This document shows, piece after piece, positions 24,710 to 39,700 of a stretch of DNA of 64,000 nucleotides (position 1 is the stretch's first letter; each line of letters begins with the position of its first letter). A program made the position numbers and the translations under genes. The notes under the pieces were generated by a model. It searched no databases, was not told the DNA's origin, and saw only the letters and a list, made by a program, of their open reading frames with translations. Source of the stretch: Anabas testudineus (Eukaryota > Chordata > Actinopteri > Anabantiformes > Anabantidae); assembly GCF_900324465.2 (NCBI RefSeq), contig NC_046616.1, positions 13,790,547-13,854,546 of the forward strand, in the 5' to 3' direction.

Positions 24710-27430
24710 ATGGCGTCAGTTTCGAAGGTGTCTATTCTGGATTACTTTAATATAGTGTTTGAAGGGGAAAATGGCAAAATCGAGTCCAACTGCAAGGCTT
24801 GTGGCACCAGAATCCAGGCGAAGCGCAGTGTCACGTCCAACTTCGTAACGCACCTCAAGGTAATGAGTTCACAATAAAGCCTAATGGAGCTCGTCTTTAA
24901 CATTAAGGGGCATCAATCTGTCACCAAACAGCTGATTTTACAGCATCTTTTCATGCATGCCACGCAGACTGTTGCTTCTCTGCAAGGGAGGATTTACTTA
25001 CACTTCTTCTTCCACAGAGACAGCATGATGTAGACACACACACACACACACCACACACACACCTGGTCAGGTGAAGAGTTCTACCTGTAGACTAATAACA
25101 TTGATGTGCCCCTTCTCTGTCTCTCTCCCAATCAGCGGAAGCACCAAGCTATGTATGATGACTTTGTAAAAAGGAAGGATATGAAGAGAGAGGGTTACTC
25201 TTCTAGTTCCCTCCACAGTTTCACCACCAATGGAGGAAATAGTCGTTACCCTCTCCCCATCAGTGCTGGAGTTGGGGGAGGCGGAGGAGGTGTTGGAGGG
25301 ATAGGAACTCCAGAGGGCGGAGTAGGAGGAGGTTCTGGAGGAGGGGTGACCAAGTTTGACAGACATGACCCACGTCAGGTGTGCATTACACTCCTCCTTC
25401 ATCACTTGAGATGCAAATAAGTGCCCTACTATTAATATCATCCAACAGCAGGTGTTACACAATTTATTGTGTCATAATGAGGATGACTTAACGTTGGTTT
25501 GTCTGTGTCACCGCAGGTTTTAATCTCAGAGGCTATAGCCAAGATGATTGTGCGTGATCTGCAGCCAGTGTCCATAGTGGAAAATCAAGGCTTCAGAGAG
25601 CTGCTCCAGCTTCTGGAACCGCGTTACACTCCGGAGCCCCAGCACTACATCCAGAGCCAGCTCCTCCCAGCCTACGCTTACCAGGCCCAGCTGGCTACGC
25701 GTCAGGCCCTGGCCTCAGCGCACTCCCTCAGCCTCAGCTTGGATCTCTGGAGGGGTTTGTCTGGAACCACTTCTGGGTAAGGAGGTAAAATCAACCAAAC
25801 ACAACACTTTTCCCAGTTGGGTTGTTTCCCTCAATGATGTGTCCACTTCTCTCTCTCGCTGCCTCTGCAGGTATCTCGGTGTCACCTGCCATTTTCTTAC
25901 ATCTGACTGGCAGATACGTTCAGCTCTCCTGGCGTGCCTTCCCCTCACTGGTGGCAGCTCTGGGAATCGCATCCTGTCCGATTTTGATGAAGTCTGTCAA
26001 TCTCACGGCGTGTCAGGGAGAGCATTTTGTGTTGTTGCGGACCCTCTCCTGGCAACAACAACCTTAAAGCCATGTTGTCTTCCCGGTTTCCTGGTTTCAC
26101 CTCCTCTCACTAACATGCAAGACGAAGACGTTGAAGAAGATGTGGACAATGGTAATGATGCAGAGGAAGGGATCAGGAATGGCCATGGGGGAGACAATGG
26201 AGAATGGCAGGACTCTTGGGAACAAGGTCTGGGTGTTTGCCGGGTGGACTGTTTCTCTCGGTCTCTTGAACAGTGTGTCAGAGAAGGGTTATGCTCGTGT
26301 TCACAGCTCTCCTCCACACTTGCCAAGGCTGCATGTTTCTACAACTACATTACCTCTGCTGTTCCACCTGAGAAACTCAAACAGGTATTTGATGGTCCTG
26401 GGTTGACAGTGGGAGGACTAGGAAATTCCCCTTCTGCAGTAATAGACTGGTGTGCCCAGCTCAAGGTACGCAGCATTATGGAAACTGTATAGAGACACTT
26501 TGAATTATTAACAATTCAAATTTATCTGTGTGGCTGTTCAAATTCATTGCTTTCAAACGTTTATAGTTTGTTTGATTTTCGATGCAGGTGCTTCGGCGGC
26601 TGCTGGACTCTGTGGAGTTCCTGGAGGAGATGAGTGGTCCAGGGGAGCTGGCACTGATTGGATCAGAGAGAGCCCTGCTGAAGGAGCTCACTGACACATT
26701 GGAGCCCTTCACTGAGGCCTGGGACATGGTTCACGGTGATAGACAGGGTGACATTCACACAGACAGACATGTGTCCATCAGCCTGGCTCTGCCCTGTGTT
26801 CTGGGCCTTCGTAAACATCTCTCTGAGACATCCACTCCTCACTGTCCCTCACTGCTTGTGGGCCTCAGCCAGGCAGTAGAGCGCTGGCTGGCCCCTATCC
26901 TGGAGGACCCTCTCTACATCACCGCCACCACCCTGGACCCTCAGTTCAAGCTCACTTGGAGCAGCAACCCTGACTGGCACAGACAAGTTCTCATTGAGGA
27001 ATTATCCAAACTTTCCACAGCCTCTAGCCCCATGGACCCCAGCACAGACCTAAACCCTCAGTCCCAGACTCCTCCTGCTCCAGCTCCGTCGCCCGTCTCC
27101 TCACTTTCACGGCCCTGCAAGCTGTTCTCTTTCATCAAACACAGACCCATGACACAGGCCAAGAGCCTAGAACAGGAGTTGGCTGTCTACCTGCGAGAGG
27201 AACCCACGGACGAGGAGGCTTTGCATTACTGGCAGCGTAAAGCAATTGACTTTCCTCTGCTTGCCCAGGTGGCCAAGAAGGCGTTTACCATACCTGCTTG
27301 TAGCACTGTGGTGGAGAGTATTTTTACTGCTGCCGGGCGCTGCCTGCGACCAGAGAGAGGCTGCATCTTACCAAAGAACCTGGAGACGCTCATCTACCTC
27401 AAAGCCAACTATACATTATTATGGACTTAA
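24710..27430 (+). CDS. BED-finger, hAT transposase-derived host protein (ZBED-like)
   Basis: Five coding exons (24710-24859, 25136-25378, 25517-25776, 25871-26465, 26588-27430) join in frame to 696 residues with GT-AG junctions. Exon 1 plus the start of exon 2 encode a BED zinc finger: C-x2-C (SNCKACGTR), then H-x4-H across the junction (THLK|RKHQ). A glycine-rich linker follows, then a transposase-like RNase H region (SLDLWRGLSG, GVTCHFLTSDW, CVVADPLL). Near the C-terminus is a clear hATC dimerisation domain (DFPLLAQVAKKAFTIPACST, VVESIFTAAGRCLRPERG). In active hAT enzymes the segment after the second Asp has C-x2-H; here it reads CFSR, so the His is lost. No terminal inverted repeats flank the gene. 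An intact multi-exon frame without the key residue indicates a domesticated gene, probably a nuclear DNA-binding protein. Which ZBED orthologue it is, I cannot say. Confidence 0.85.
25034..25062. repeat. (CA)n microsatellite in intron 1 of the BED/hAT gene
   Basis: A short CA run, interrupted once (CCACAC), lies about 75 bases before the exon 2 acceptor. It is of no evident function. Confidence 0.9.
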
Positions 27431-30112
27431 AGCTTAAAGTCAGGTGTTTCTTTTATTTAAATAGAAAATGTAGGTTTTACTTTATACCTGCAGTGAGGAC
27501 ATTTCTTGGATACTTGCGTCTGACCCTCTTTAGGGAAACCGAGCTAGCAGCATAACTAAGTCTTCATATTGCACATTATTTGATATGGGATTAAATGAAT
27601 TACCCAGTATTTCTGAGCCGAGGCTCAGTTTCCAGGGTTTTTTCAGACTTGCCGTCTGTTTACCATGTAGCCTGCATACAGATTAACACACCACATGCTA
27701 TGGACCAAGGAGACTCTCAGCAGATCAATACTAAAGCATTTACTTTGACATTATTTTGCCTGATCAGAGTCTCTCGACAACCACAGGACCACAAACATCC
27801 CACTCTTTATCTTCACAACCCCAAAGACAGCTTGTGTCTGTACCAGCCAACACAGACATACCAACAATAACCAAAAGATCAGTAATTGCATACTGTAGCA
27901 TAAGACTTATTTTCAGTGCTATACGATAACCATAGAAGTTGTGACTAACTCATTTGATGTTGTTTTTGAAGGAAGTCACTGACTGCTACACAGAAAGTCA
28001 TCTACTTATGCTTTTTTCTCTCTGTATGTATGCCTCATCATTGGGACATCGTAATAAATAAATGTCACTTCCTAACGTAGAATTATGTGCGCTCATGCAT
28101 GTTAGCGTGTTACACAACATTTAGTTTTTTCTTGCCAGAGGAAAAAAAAAGTTTGAAATTTTACTTCATGTCACGGTTGTAACCTTCATTTACTGTTTCC
28201 TCAGCCAGTCCTTTATAACTTCACATGTGCTCCGGCAGAGTGGAGGTCAATTCCATTTCATTTTCATTATCACTACTTTTTTCTCATTTCAATTTCACGT
28301 CCAATTCTGCTTCTTAACGTTGAGGAATTGAAATGGGTTTGACCCTGCTTCCGCACCTCAAGACTAGCAGAGGATGAGTGCATGAGGCACAACAGAAGCC
28401 TTTGCTTCGTCTGACCTCATAAAAAATATTTAGAAACCACTTTACAGGTCACCACATTGAAGGAGAAACGGTGGCTGTTTGCGGTGTGTTCTCCTTTATT
28501 CGGGGACTGTGTAGTACTGGCTGTGCCAGTGGGGATGCTGGGTAATTGCATGTAATTCCATTACAGTTAAATTTGAGTCAGCAGGCAGACAGCAGTCACA
28601 TCCTTTTCCTCACAGCTAACTCTGCTAACAAAACCTTACTCCTAAAGCACCAATGCAGACACATGGCAGAAGCACATGTAGCTGTACTATTGTTCTCTAA
28701 TGCAACATTAGTAGGCAGTGTAATTAGTAAGAAACAGGAAGACAGCCGTATCAGTCAGACTTAAGGTGTGTGTCTGTGAAGGAATTGCAACCGCTTCATC
28801 CCAGCCTTACTGTTCTTGTCATGCTGAAAACCACCTTAGAGGAAGTGTATTAATCTGTGCAAGGCACGCTGGCGATTCCCCGATAGATTAATAATCAGAA
28901 ATTGCTCTGATCTTAATGATTATCACCCCAGGATGTCTCTGGGGATTTAGATGTGTTGCTAGATATCTGTGTGTGGGTGTGCCAGTGTGTTTATCTTTGA
29001 AATGTGTTTTTTCTCACCCCCTGTGGGTCTGTTGTTGTTTGTGAGTGTATGTGGAGCAGCTTGAAGCATCTCTCTCCCTCTCCCTCTCTCTCTCTCTCTT
29101 TCTAGCTGTTGCACCCCCCTCTCCCCTCTCCCCTCCTCCCTGTGGCTGTGACAGCTCATCCATTTGAGTTAGACAAGCAGGCTGGGTTGCAGTCCTATTG
29201 GTAATTGCCTATGAAATGAATTACTTGGCAGAGAGTGAGACCAAGGGAGAGGAGGAAATTGTAATTGAACTGCCCTCTCCCTCCCACCCTCTCCCTTATG
29301 CCTCAAGTTATTACATCTGCAGTGCAGAAAGCCATTTTTCGTGCACACATAGACACACGTACTCACGCACACAAAATACACACACTTATAAAACCAATTT
29401 TTCCCTCCCCCACACGGTGGCCTCAGCAGAGGGCCATATTGATGCAGGATGATTTCATAGATTGATTGTTCACGGGCACATGCACACTGGGCCACACCAC
29501 ACTCCTGCACTCTTATTCATAGCATAGAGACGAATACTGTGTTTGTATCTGTTTGTCCCGTCCAGCCTCCACAAAATCCCCTATTTGGAGTGCCCTTTAG
29601 CTGGCCTTGGTGCTTTGCTAAGGCCTAATGGGCAGCTCAGCATCAGAGCTGGCACAAACAAAAGTGGTGTTCAGTATCAAGTGGGCGCTGGTTACCCCAT
29701 ACACACAGATATACACAGACAGCCAAGCATCGTTATTAATAACCTGCCTGTTGCTGGCCTGTTGACAGTTGAAGCCTGATGGATTAAAGAGCTGGTTTGA
29801 GGTTGTACGTCCATATACAGCATATGGTATTTTTTTTCTTTCTTTGATTGATATAAAGTGTGGTTGGAAGGAAAATCAGTACAGGCTTGCCCTACTTTAC
29901 TCACGAACGTGTGTTGTACTTTGGCCTTTTAATAATCACGGCATGGAAAGAGGGGGACGAGTTAACTGAGCCACTTACCCCTGCCCCAGCCAGACATCTA
30001 CATGTTATGACTTCGACCACAGCACACAATAGGATCTATTTCTGTAAATGCACCAGGGTTATCACTCCACTTAGAATAACTCTCTATCTGGCTCAGCCAC
30101 TCGCACAAAATC
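27431..30112. other. Intergenic stretch between the BED/hAT gene and apobec2
   Basis: AATAAA signals at 28053-28062 probably end the BED/hAT transcript. Two stretches look more complex than their surroundings: 28865-28955 and 29190-29270. The second has three TAATTG-type homeodomain cores within about 75 bases. They are candidate conserved non-coding elements, unproven. A CT-rich run lies at 29067-29135. No gene is supported here. Confidence 0.45.
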
Positions 30113-32832
30113 ATGGCGGACAGAAACAGCCGGCTCACTGTTAAGAGGAAAGAGAAAAAGGTGGAAAACAAAACAAATGATGAGAAGGACAAAGAGAAGG
30201 ATAAGGGGAAGGAGAAAGCTGGGAAAAAGCCCGATAAAGCTGCGAAGAAGCCGGAGAAGACCCCCGATCAACCCAAGACAGATGAAGAACAGAAGAGGAA
30301 CGGGGAAAGCGGAGGAGCAACAGGAGGGGAGACAGTGAACAGTGAAGAAAATGGAGAGTTTCAGCCCATTGAGCTGCCACCGTTTGAGATCGTCACAGGG
30401 TGGGTAAGATTTAATCCATACACCACAAAGGTCACAGTGACTGACAGTCGTACCTATTGGTTAGTTAGTGTCTTCTTTTGTATTATAATAGTGTTTCAAC
30501 TATTTTTAAGTGTAAGTATTTCTGTTCCCATTGCATGATCTGAGCTTGATTTCAATACAGAAAAGCACTGAGGACTCGCAGCTGTCATCCCACCCAACCA
30601 GTAATAATACGCATGAGTCACATAGTCAACATTAGTGCAGGTGTTCTACCAAAACGTGACTGTCCGTCAGGGAGTGATCCCCGTCCACGGGAGCGCGCAT
30701 AGCTTGGAAAAGACGCATCGCCTCTGTTAATCTGAACTACAGCTGCTTTTTTTCTGGATCGAGCCGTGATAACTACAGATATGCCCTACATGTCCCATAG
30801 CCACTAAGCAACACAGTCATGCATATTTATGTCTGGAAAAGTTTCCTATACGTCTAAATGTTTTTCATATGCTCAATATTCTGCTTGTATGCGAAAACGA
30901 GGCTACTGATGTGGGCAACATGTAGAATATAGAGAGTTATTATTATGAGTGAGTGGATTTTTCCTGTCAAACCATTCAGTCCTTTTTACCAGTCGAACCT
31001 GTGAAATGGCCATAAATTGATTACAACCAATACAGGTTTCTTTAGCGTCACTAATACTTTATGAAGATTTGAGCCATCTAGTCCATTTCTTCCAGTTTAA
31101 ACACGTGTACTGCACCAGTGTAACCAGTTAAATTTCATTGACAAAGCTAATACCATGTTATTAAATATTTTGTTTATTTAGTCCATTTAAGTTATTTTCA
31201 TATTTTAAGCATAGTAACCCTTTAAGTGTCCTCTGTGTTCTTTTCTAGGGTCATACAAAAAATCTTTCAAAAATTTTATTGAAGTAGCCAAACTAATTTT
31301 ATTTCTTTTCTTTTTTCTTAATGTCGATTTATGTGACACATAATGTTGGCCAATTTAAAATAAAATAGAAAAACTATATACATGCCACTAGTGAACTTTC
31401 TTCACTTTCTTTGTGTGGGGCCTCTTGGCGCATCTCATAGGACACCAATGTGGACAAATGTCACATCAATCATCATGTCATCAACAACAGTAATATTGAA
31501 CTTTTTCATTAATAATCAAAGTTTGATTTTTCCTCAGTCTTGGGTCAAGTCTCAGGGCGACAGAGCTTTTGCAGTTTGCCACTTACAACTGTTAAACTTG
31601 CAGAATATTTGAAATCTGTTCCTATATCTTCATTTAGGAAGACACTTAACTTGTTTTAAATGAATTCTTATAGCTTGTCATTGTAATAACAGATAATTAA
31701 TTATTCATTTAAGCTTGTGTTTTGACGTCCAACATGTCTCATCTGTTGAATTATGAATGTGTTGTATTTGTTATCATTCCATAAAAGAATCGCTTCCTAT
31801 TGTAAATGCTTTTTTCTTTTGTAATACTTTAAGTGTATAATAACTAATTTTAACTAATCATTGTAATGTAATATTATATATATATAGAAACAACACTTTA
31901 CTCAGTGGTAGCTTAATTTTTATTCTATTTACTGTGTTGTCATAGACTCATCTTGATGGTTGGATTGTTAACAAATTCATCATAGAATAAATGAGTCATG
32001 TTCTCAGTGTCGGGCCTTGAAGTGAACACGTTTCTATCTAAAGAAGTATTTCCAATTGCAGTGTTGTACATGATGAAATTATGTTGAAAGCACTATTGGT
32101 AAATACATTTTGCTGATTGATTTTAACTCCAAAAGATGATGGCAGTGCTGTCAGATGTGTTGTTGCAAAACACTTACTTTCATGTTCACCGAAAAGAAAA
32201 CTTCTTAATAAGGAACTCTGCCTCTCACTGTCCACCAGGGAACAGATGAGCCCGTTCTACTTCAAGTTTCAGTTCAGGAACGTGGAGTACTCATCAGGAA
32301 GAAACAAAACCCTGCTGTGCTTCAGAGTGGATACAGCGGGAGGCAGCACAGAGCCACTCAGAGGTTACATGGAGGATGAACATGCCACAGTTCATGCTGA
32401 AGAGGCCTTCTTTCAACAGGTAATGATCATACTCAGCTGTTTTATTGTAGCATAGATGTTACACACATGAACCCATTGTTTCCTTTCCAGGTGCTCCCCA
32501 ACCCCTCCCAGGAGTATGATATCACGTGGTATGTGTCCTCCAGTCCCTGTGTGGCTTGTGCAGCCAAGCTGACCAGCATCCTCCAGCAGCACAAAAAGCT
32601 CCGTCTCTGCATATTCTGCTCCCGTCTTTTTGAGTGGGAGCAGCCAGAGATAGCAGAGGGGCTCCGGGCTCTGGTGGGCGCCGGCTGCAAACTGCGGATG
32701 ATGAAGCCGGCTGACTTTGTGCATGTTTGGGAGACGTATGTGGAGAAGGAGGACCAGAGCTACACACCCTGGGAGGATTGTCAAGAAAACTACGAGTACT
32801 ATGTGGAGAAACTTGCTGATATCCTCAAGTAG
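30113..32832 (+). CDS. apobec2: APOBEC2, muscle-type cytidine deaminase family protein
   Basis: Three coding exons (30113-30399, 32239-32419, 32491-32832) give 269 residues. The family signature is complete: IELPPFEIVTG, FKFQFRNVEYSSGRNKTLLC, the zinc and catalytic motif H-A-E (EHATVHAEEAFF), WYVSSSPC-x2-C with the two zinc cysteines, and the C-terminal PWEDCQENYEYYVEKLADIL. APOBEC2 is expressed in skeletal and cardiac muscle; deaminase activity has not been firmly shown and roles in muscle maintenance are known. Compared with the 224-residue human protein, exon 1 encodes a longer N-terminal tail very rich in Lys and Glu (residues about 10-75), likely disordered. The exon 1 donor is GTGGGT, off consensus, but it is the only one giving the right phase. 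Teleosts often carry two apobec2 genes; I cannot say which this is. Confidence 0.96.
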
Positions 32833-33751
32833 ATGTGAATCACTACATGTTGTGTTTGCAGTGAGTCTACATGTATTTTCTGTCAATACAAAACAGCTTT
32901 AAAGATTTAAAGCTTTAAAGTTTTCGTCTGTCTTTTGAGCTCTACTGTTACTGTATCAGGTGCACAAGCTCTCTTTCCTGACCGAACTACAAATCATAAC
33001 ACTTGTGAAATCTCCAAATTTTTTTTAATAGTTTGAATGAACACGCTTTATAATATTTTGTATTTATCATACTTTCATAGAGCGACAAGAAAATGCTTGA
33101 AATACTAGATAAATATATTTTACATCATGAAAATGGACACTTGAGAAGAAAAAAAAATGCAAGAACAGTCATTGCAACAAATTTACAACATTAAATAAGC
33201 TTTGTTAAAAAGTTACATGTACTGACATCTGGTGTTTGTTCTAGGAATTGAAACACCGTTAATCACCTTATTTACAGTGCTATAATAAATGAAAGTTATC
33301 AGTGCCTTTACAGCTATTTCATCAATGTAAAAATTCAATTTCAAAAATATACAGTTACACGTCTATGGCAATGTCAGCCTGTGAGTAATATCTGGCAACT
33401 ACTGCATCATTCTTATTAAACCTGGTGCATATGATATTTGTAGTCCACAACAGGTAAATCCTGAGTTATTTCATCTAGCAATGCAAAAACAACATTTTCA
33501 CACCGCTGACACAGTTTATTACAGGATATTACTATAATTAATAACCTTTAAAACAATCCCTATGTTCCACTTTTAAGACATAGTGAACCTCAGAACATTT
33601 AGCGCTCAGTGGCACGGCTGTGAGACACCTTACTGTAAACACAGCTATCTTAAATTTCCATACATTTAAAATTTAGTCGACCATTAGAGCTTTGCACAGC
33701 TGTACCATGTCCATTTTGTGTGGTAATTATTTTCTGCCACAATCATGTGAC
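32833..33751. other. Convergent 3' UTRs of apobec2 and the Fc receptor-like gene
   Basis: A plus-strand AATAAA lies at 33284-33289 and a minus-strand AATAAA at 33515-33520 (TTTATT on plus). The two genes converge here and their 3' ends lie close together. Nothing else is seen. Confidence 0.55.
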
Positions 33752-36700
33752 TCATTGTTTGAAAGAAACCAGACCACCGTTGTTCTCTTCTTTATCATGG
33801 TTTTCAGTTGCCACAGCTAGAAGGAAAAAAAAAAAAAAAGAGAGGTGGACAAATAGATTAACAGCTTCATAGCATAGCTCTCATTAGCATATTGAAACAT
33901 TTAATCAGAAAAATACATCTTTAATTTAACTTTATTACCTTCATCTGGGGTGGTTATAGTTAGTGGTGTTGTCTCACTGCAGATTGTGCCGTTCCCCTCC
34001 TCTTCTGCAGGTCGGGTCAGGAAAGAAGATAATGTCAATTTGTAATAAGGTTTTATTTTATAAAAAAAACATAGTTTTATTTCTTTCTGGGCTCCTTACC
34101 TTTAGCTGGTGCATTCAGTTCTTCATCGGTGATATAGTCAACCATTGGAGAGGGTGCATCTGCAAAAAGGGAGGAAGGAACTATAACAAAGCTGAAACCA
34201 CATGAGTCAGGCCCAAACTCTGCAGGTGGTTTCACAAAGAATAGTAATAGTAATAGATCGGAAGATAATCTTTGATGCAGCAAATGCAGAAATGATAACC
34301 AAAGCCACGTGTCCTGTTGTGGCATCAACATACCACCACGGTCCTTTAGCTGAGCCATAGAGAGAAACAGGCTAGGCTCCTCTGGCTGGTCAGTATTACG
34401 AACTACATGATGAGAAAAGATTCAATGAGATGGAGGATTTTGAGATGACACACATTATTATGACACAGGGATAACTGTCTGTAAATCCATCACTTCATTC
34501 ATGACATTATCGTTTTTACTCATTACAGTAGCTTTAACTTGAAAAAAATATCTCAAACTAAATAAACTAAAATAAGACCTGGTTTGCGCGTCACCCGGAG
34601 AATAATACACCCAAGGAAGACAGCGATGATGCCAAAGAAGATACAGCCTGAGATGGAAAGAAGCACCCTCCTCTTCAAAACTACACACAAAAATAAAATC
34701 AGACAATGAGTATGATAGAAAAACATTTTAAGAATAAACTTTATCACTTCAAGACTTCAGTCGTACTCACGTAGGTTCTTGGTCTTGAAAGAATCACTGG
34801 GTTTTGAATAAGATGGTCTTCCGGTGCGAATGCCCTGGCAGGTGTACAGGCTCTGTTCTGGGTCATTCTGGGGCGTGACCGCATGTTTCTCACTGTATGA
34901 CGCATTGATTGACTGGCCCTCTTTGAACCTGTTTGAAATCGTTAGATTTTTATTTGTAAAATTATACTTAGAACCCTTAATCTAAACGGGTGTTTTAGAT
35001 GGGTATTACCATGTGTAGTTCCACATGTCCTGGCTTTCCTGCACTTCACATTTGAGCATCAGGGTATCAGTGGAGAAGACCTCCGACCAGCCAGTTAACA
35101 GGACTATGTTAGCCTTTGGGCGCTCTGCAGAAAAAACCACAACGTTGAAAAGGCCCTTCAACATGTCCACATATAGAAAAAATGTGAAGAGGAAGTGAAA
35201 AACTGACCCTCAACTTTGAGTTTAAGAGTCCGACTCTCATCTGATTTAAAAGTGGTTCCTCTCTTAACTTGACATTTATATGATCCAGAGTCTTTTGTCG
35301 CTACAGAAACGATGGTTGGATTGGGTCCAGACATGAGACTTTGACTATTATCTTTGTGCCACAGGTATTCCCATCCAGTAGAGACATTAACGTGACAGTA
35401 AAAGGAGACTGAATCTCCAGTGTGCATCAAGTCATGCTCAGGTGTCTGTGTCAGTGTGACATTGGGTTTCGTATCTGGGGGTTGATAAAAATGCCATTGC
35501 TATTAATATAACAGCGATAGGTTATATCACACTGCAGAGTTTAGCAATAGTGAAGCTGAAGCTATTTATACAGTATATACACTATACAATTGACATTAAT
35601 AATGATTGATTTTGATTTCATCTGTACCTCTCTCAGTATGACACCTAAACGTTTTTAAATATCTTTTTTTAAACTGTTTTTAAACAGAAGACAATGAATC
35701 TCACCATAAACCTTCAGTGTTAGTTCAGAACTGAAGCTGCTGCTAACAGGCCTGGCCTTGAGTTTTCCCATGCAGCTGTAACGCCCACGGTGTGAATGTG
35801 AAGCATGACTGATGGACAGATTAGTTCTATCCAAGTCAAAAGATACATCATTGTTGAATTCCTTTCCATCCTTGTACCATGTATATTTCCAGTGAGTTCT
35901 GTTAGTCGTCATCCCACAGCTCAATTTCACATCCTCAGTGGGAAACACATCCAACCAATTAGAGACATTCTCTAATGATGGAACAGGAATTACTGAAAAT
36001 GAGCAGATACATTAGTCACTTTTAATATTTTAATTGTAGCTCCATTTAGCAGCATAACTTCTCTGATTGTACATCACATGTATACAGAGTAACTTCCTTT
36101 AACTCACCAGATATCGTTAACACCCGTTCATCACTCTGCTCTGTTTTGTACTTTGCTTGGTTTCTTGAGGCCATACACCTATAACGCCCACTCTCCGTCA
36201 CAGCAGCATTGTGGATGAAAAACTGACTGCTGCCGTTAAGGATTTCACTTCCATCTTTGAACCAGTGGTATTTCCAACCAGATGAGACGTCAACTTTACA
36301 TTCATATGTCACTGACTCTCCAGTGTACACCAGGCCAACATCGGGCTGTTGAGTCATCAAGGGTTTAGGGCTTTTATCTAAACAGACAATCAGAACAATA
36401 AGCAGTTTTAAACTGTTCATAAATGTTTGACCAATCGGAAAACAGCCTCCAGTCTAAACTCCAAGCAAGAAATATAAATACTATGTTTCCCAAACTGTTC
36501 CTTAAAAATGATTTTAAAAACTAAAATTTATTTTTTTGCTGTAGCTCCCAACTGTATCTTTCTCGGTATGACAACTGAACATGATTTTTAAATATCTTTT
36601 AAAAAGAAAAAAACTGTGTCAGTACAGAAGACAATGAATCTCACCATAAACCTTCAGTGTTAGTTTAGAACTGAAGCTGCTGCTGACAGGCCTGGCCTTG

Positions 36701-39700
36701 AGTTTTCCCATGCAGCTGTATTGCCCACGGTGTGAATGTGAAGCATGACTGATGGACAGAGTAGTTGTATCCGAGTCAATGGATACAACACTATCATTGT
36801 GGATTTCCTTTCCATCCTTGTACCATGTATATTTCCAGTTAGTGCTGTTAATCGTCATCCCACAGCTCAATTTCACATCCTCAGTGGGAAACACATCCAA
36901 CCAAATAGAAGCTTTCTTTAATATTGGAACAGGAATTACTGAAAATGAACAGATACATTAGTCACTTTTAATATTCTAAGAAACATCTACAGCTATATTT
37001 TAATTGTAGCTACATTTAGCAGCATAACTTCTCTGATTGTACATGACATGTATACAGAGTAACTTCCTTTAACTCACCAGATATCGTTAACACCCGTTCA
37101 TCACTCTGCTCTGTGTTGTACTTTGCTGGGTTTCTTGAGGCCATACACCAATAACGCCCACTCTCCGTCACAGCAGCATTGTGGATGAAAAACTGACTGC
37201 TGCCGTTAAGTGATTTGACTTCCATCTTTGAACCAGTGATATTTCCAACCAGATGAGATGTCAACTTTACATTCATATGTCACTGACTCTCCAGTGTACA
37301 CCAGGCCAACATCGGGCTGTTGAGTCATCAAGGGTTTAGGGCTTTTATCTAAACAGACAATCAGAAGAAGAAGAAAAAGTTTTAAACTGTTCATAAAATG
37401 TTTGACCAGTCAGAAAACAGCATAAAAACTGACCAGAGCTTCAGTGCAGAAACACAGCTGGAAATTATATCACACTATATACATATATTTATATTTAAGG
37501 AAGGGTTGATTTATGCCTCTTTTTGCTCTGCATACATGTGACCCCACAACTTTTAATATCAGTGGGGCTTTTTGAATGTATATTTGAAGCGTCATTGACT
37601 GGACTCTCATTATTTCCCTATAGGTAGATCCATCCAGAGGAAACATTAATGTGACAGCTAAAGTAAACTGACTCCCCTGGAAACATCACCTCGTACTATG
37701 GTTCATGTGTCAGTGTCAGACTGGGTTGCGTATCTATGTGTAGATTAGAAAACATTACCTACAAATCATTTTACAAGTTTTAATTATTAAGTAAATTTTA
37801 GAAAATAAAACTCACCGTACACCGTGAGATTAAGTCCAGAACTAAGGATGCTCGTGACAGACCTGCCCTTTATGTGTCCTTTACACTTATATTGTCCTGC
37901 ATGTTCAGCTGAGGCAGAATTGACAGTAAGAGTAGCTCCACTTGTGTCAAAAGAAACAGGACTATTCTGCTGAATCTCCTGTTCATTTCTGTACCACGTA
38001 TATGTCCAGTCAGATTTTCCATCTATTTCACAGCTCATCTTCACACTCTCAGTTGGAAACACATCCAACCAATTAGAGACATTTTTTAATGATGGAACAG
38101 GAATTTCTGAAAATGAGCAGATACATTAGTCACTTTTAATATTCTAAGAAACATCTACAGCTATATTTTATTTCTAGCTATATTTAGCAGCATTATTTCT
38201 CTGATTGTACATGACATGTATACAGAGTAACTTCCTTTAACTCACCAGATATCGTTAACACCCGTTCATCACTCTGCTCTGTGTTGTACTTTGCTTGGTT
38301 TCTTGAGGCCATACACCTATAACGCCCACTCTCCGTCACAGCGGCATTGCGGATGTCCAAACGACTACTGCCGTTGGTGATTTGACTTCCATCTTTGAAC
38401 CAGTGATATTTCCAACCAGATGAGACGTCAACTTTACATTCATATGTCACTGACTCTCCAGTGTACACCAGGCCAACATCAGGCTGTTGAGTCATCAAAG
38501 GTTTAGGCTTTTTATCTAAAAACACAATCAGGAGAAGAAGAAAAAGTTTTAAACTGTTCAGAAAATGTTTGACCAGTCAGAAAACAGCATCAAAACTGAC
38601 TGTGCACTACAGTGCAGAAACACAGCTGGAAATTATATCAAATAAGGATCTGAATCTGAATTAGTTTAGCAGCTACCCTGTTCTGTCTAAATCCCCTAAC
38701 AGCATGTTTAAGGTTCAATAATAATGTTTTATCTGCACAAAAAGTGTAAAATCAACTATTTTATGTTTATTAGGGAGTCACCAGGCAGCCAGTGGCCGGC
38801 TGTTTGCCTCCAGTCTTCACTCTAAACAAGACATCTAAATACTCTACTTAAAAATGATTGATTTTGATTTCACCTAACCTCTCTGTATGATACCTAAATG
38901 TGATTTTTAAATGCTAAAGCTGTAACGCCCACGGTGTTAATGCAAAGTTTTACTGATGGAGAGAGTAGCTTTATCTGAGTCAATCACACTAGATACATAT
39001 AATTATATTTAAGGAAGCGTTGATTTATGCCTCTTTTTGCTTTGCATGCACATGATCCCACAACTTTTATATCAGTGGGGCTTTTTGAATGTATATTTGA
39101 AGCATCATTGACTGGACTCTCATTATTTTCCCATAGGTAGCTCTATCCAGAGGACACATTTATGTGACAGCTAAAGTAAACTGACTCCCCTGGAAACATC
39201 ACTTCGTACTATGGTTACCTACAAATCAATTTACAAGTTTTTTTAGGCACATTTTAGAAAATAAAACTCACCGTACACCGTGAGATTAAGTCCAGAACTA
39301 AGGATGCTCATGACAGACCTGCCCTTTATGTGTCCTTTACACTTATATTGTCCTGCATGTTCAGCTGAGGCAGAATTGACAGTAAGAGTAGCTCCATTCT
39401 TGTCAAAAGAAACAGCACTATTATGCTGAATCTCCTTTTCATTTCTGTACCACGTATACGTCCAGTTATGTCTTTCAACTATTTCACAGCTCATCATCAC
39501 ACTCTCAGCTGGAAACACATCAGGCCACTGGGTGATCAGCTTCAAAGATGGAACAGGAATTTCTACAGAGAGAGAAACGTATTAGTCACCTTACATATTC
39601 CTTTGAATTGAAAGATAATCTACATAAAGCCCATGGCAGTTTTAAATTACAGCTTAATTAAGCCAAATTAACTAAATTAATCCAAAATAAATAAAATAAA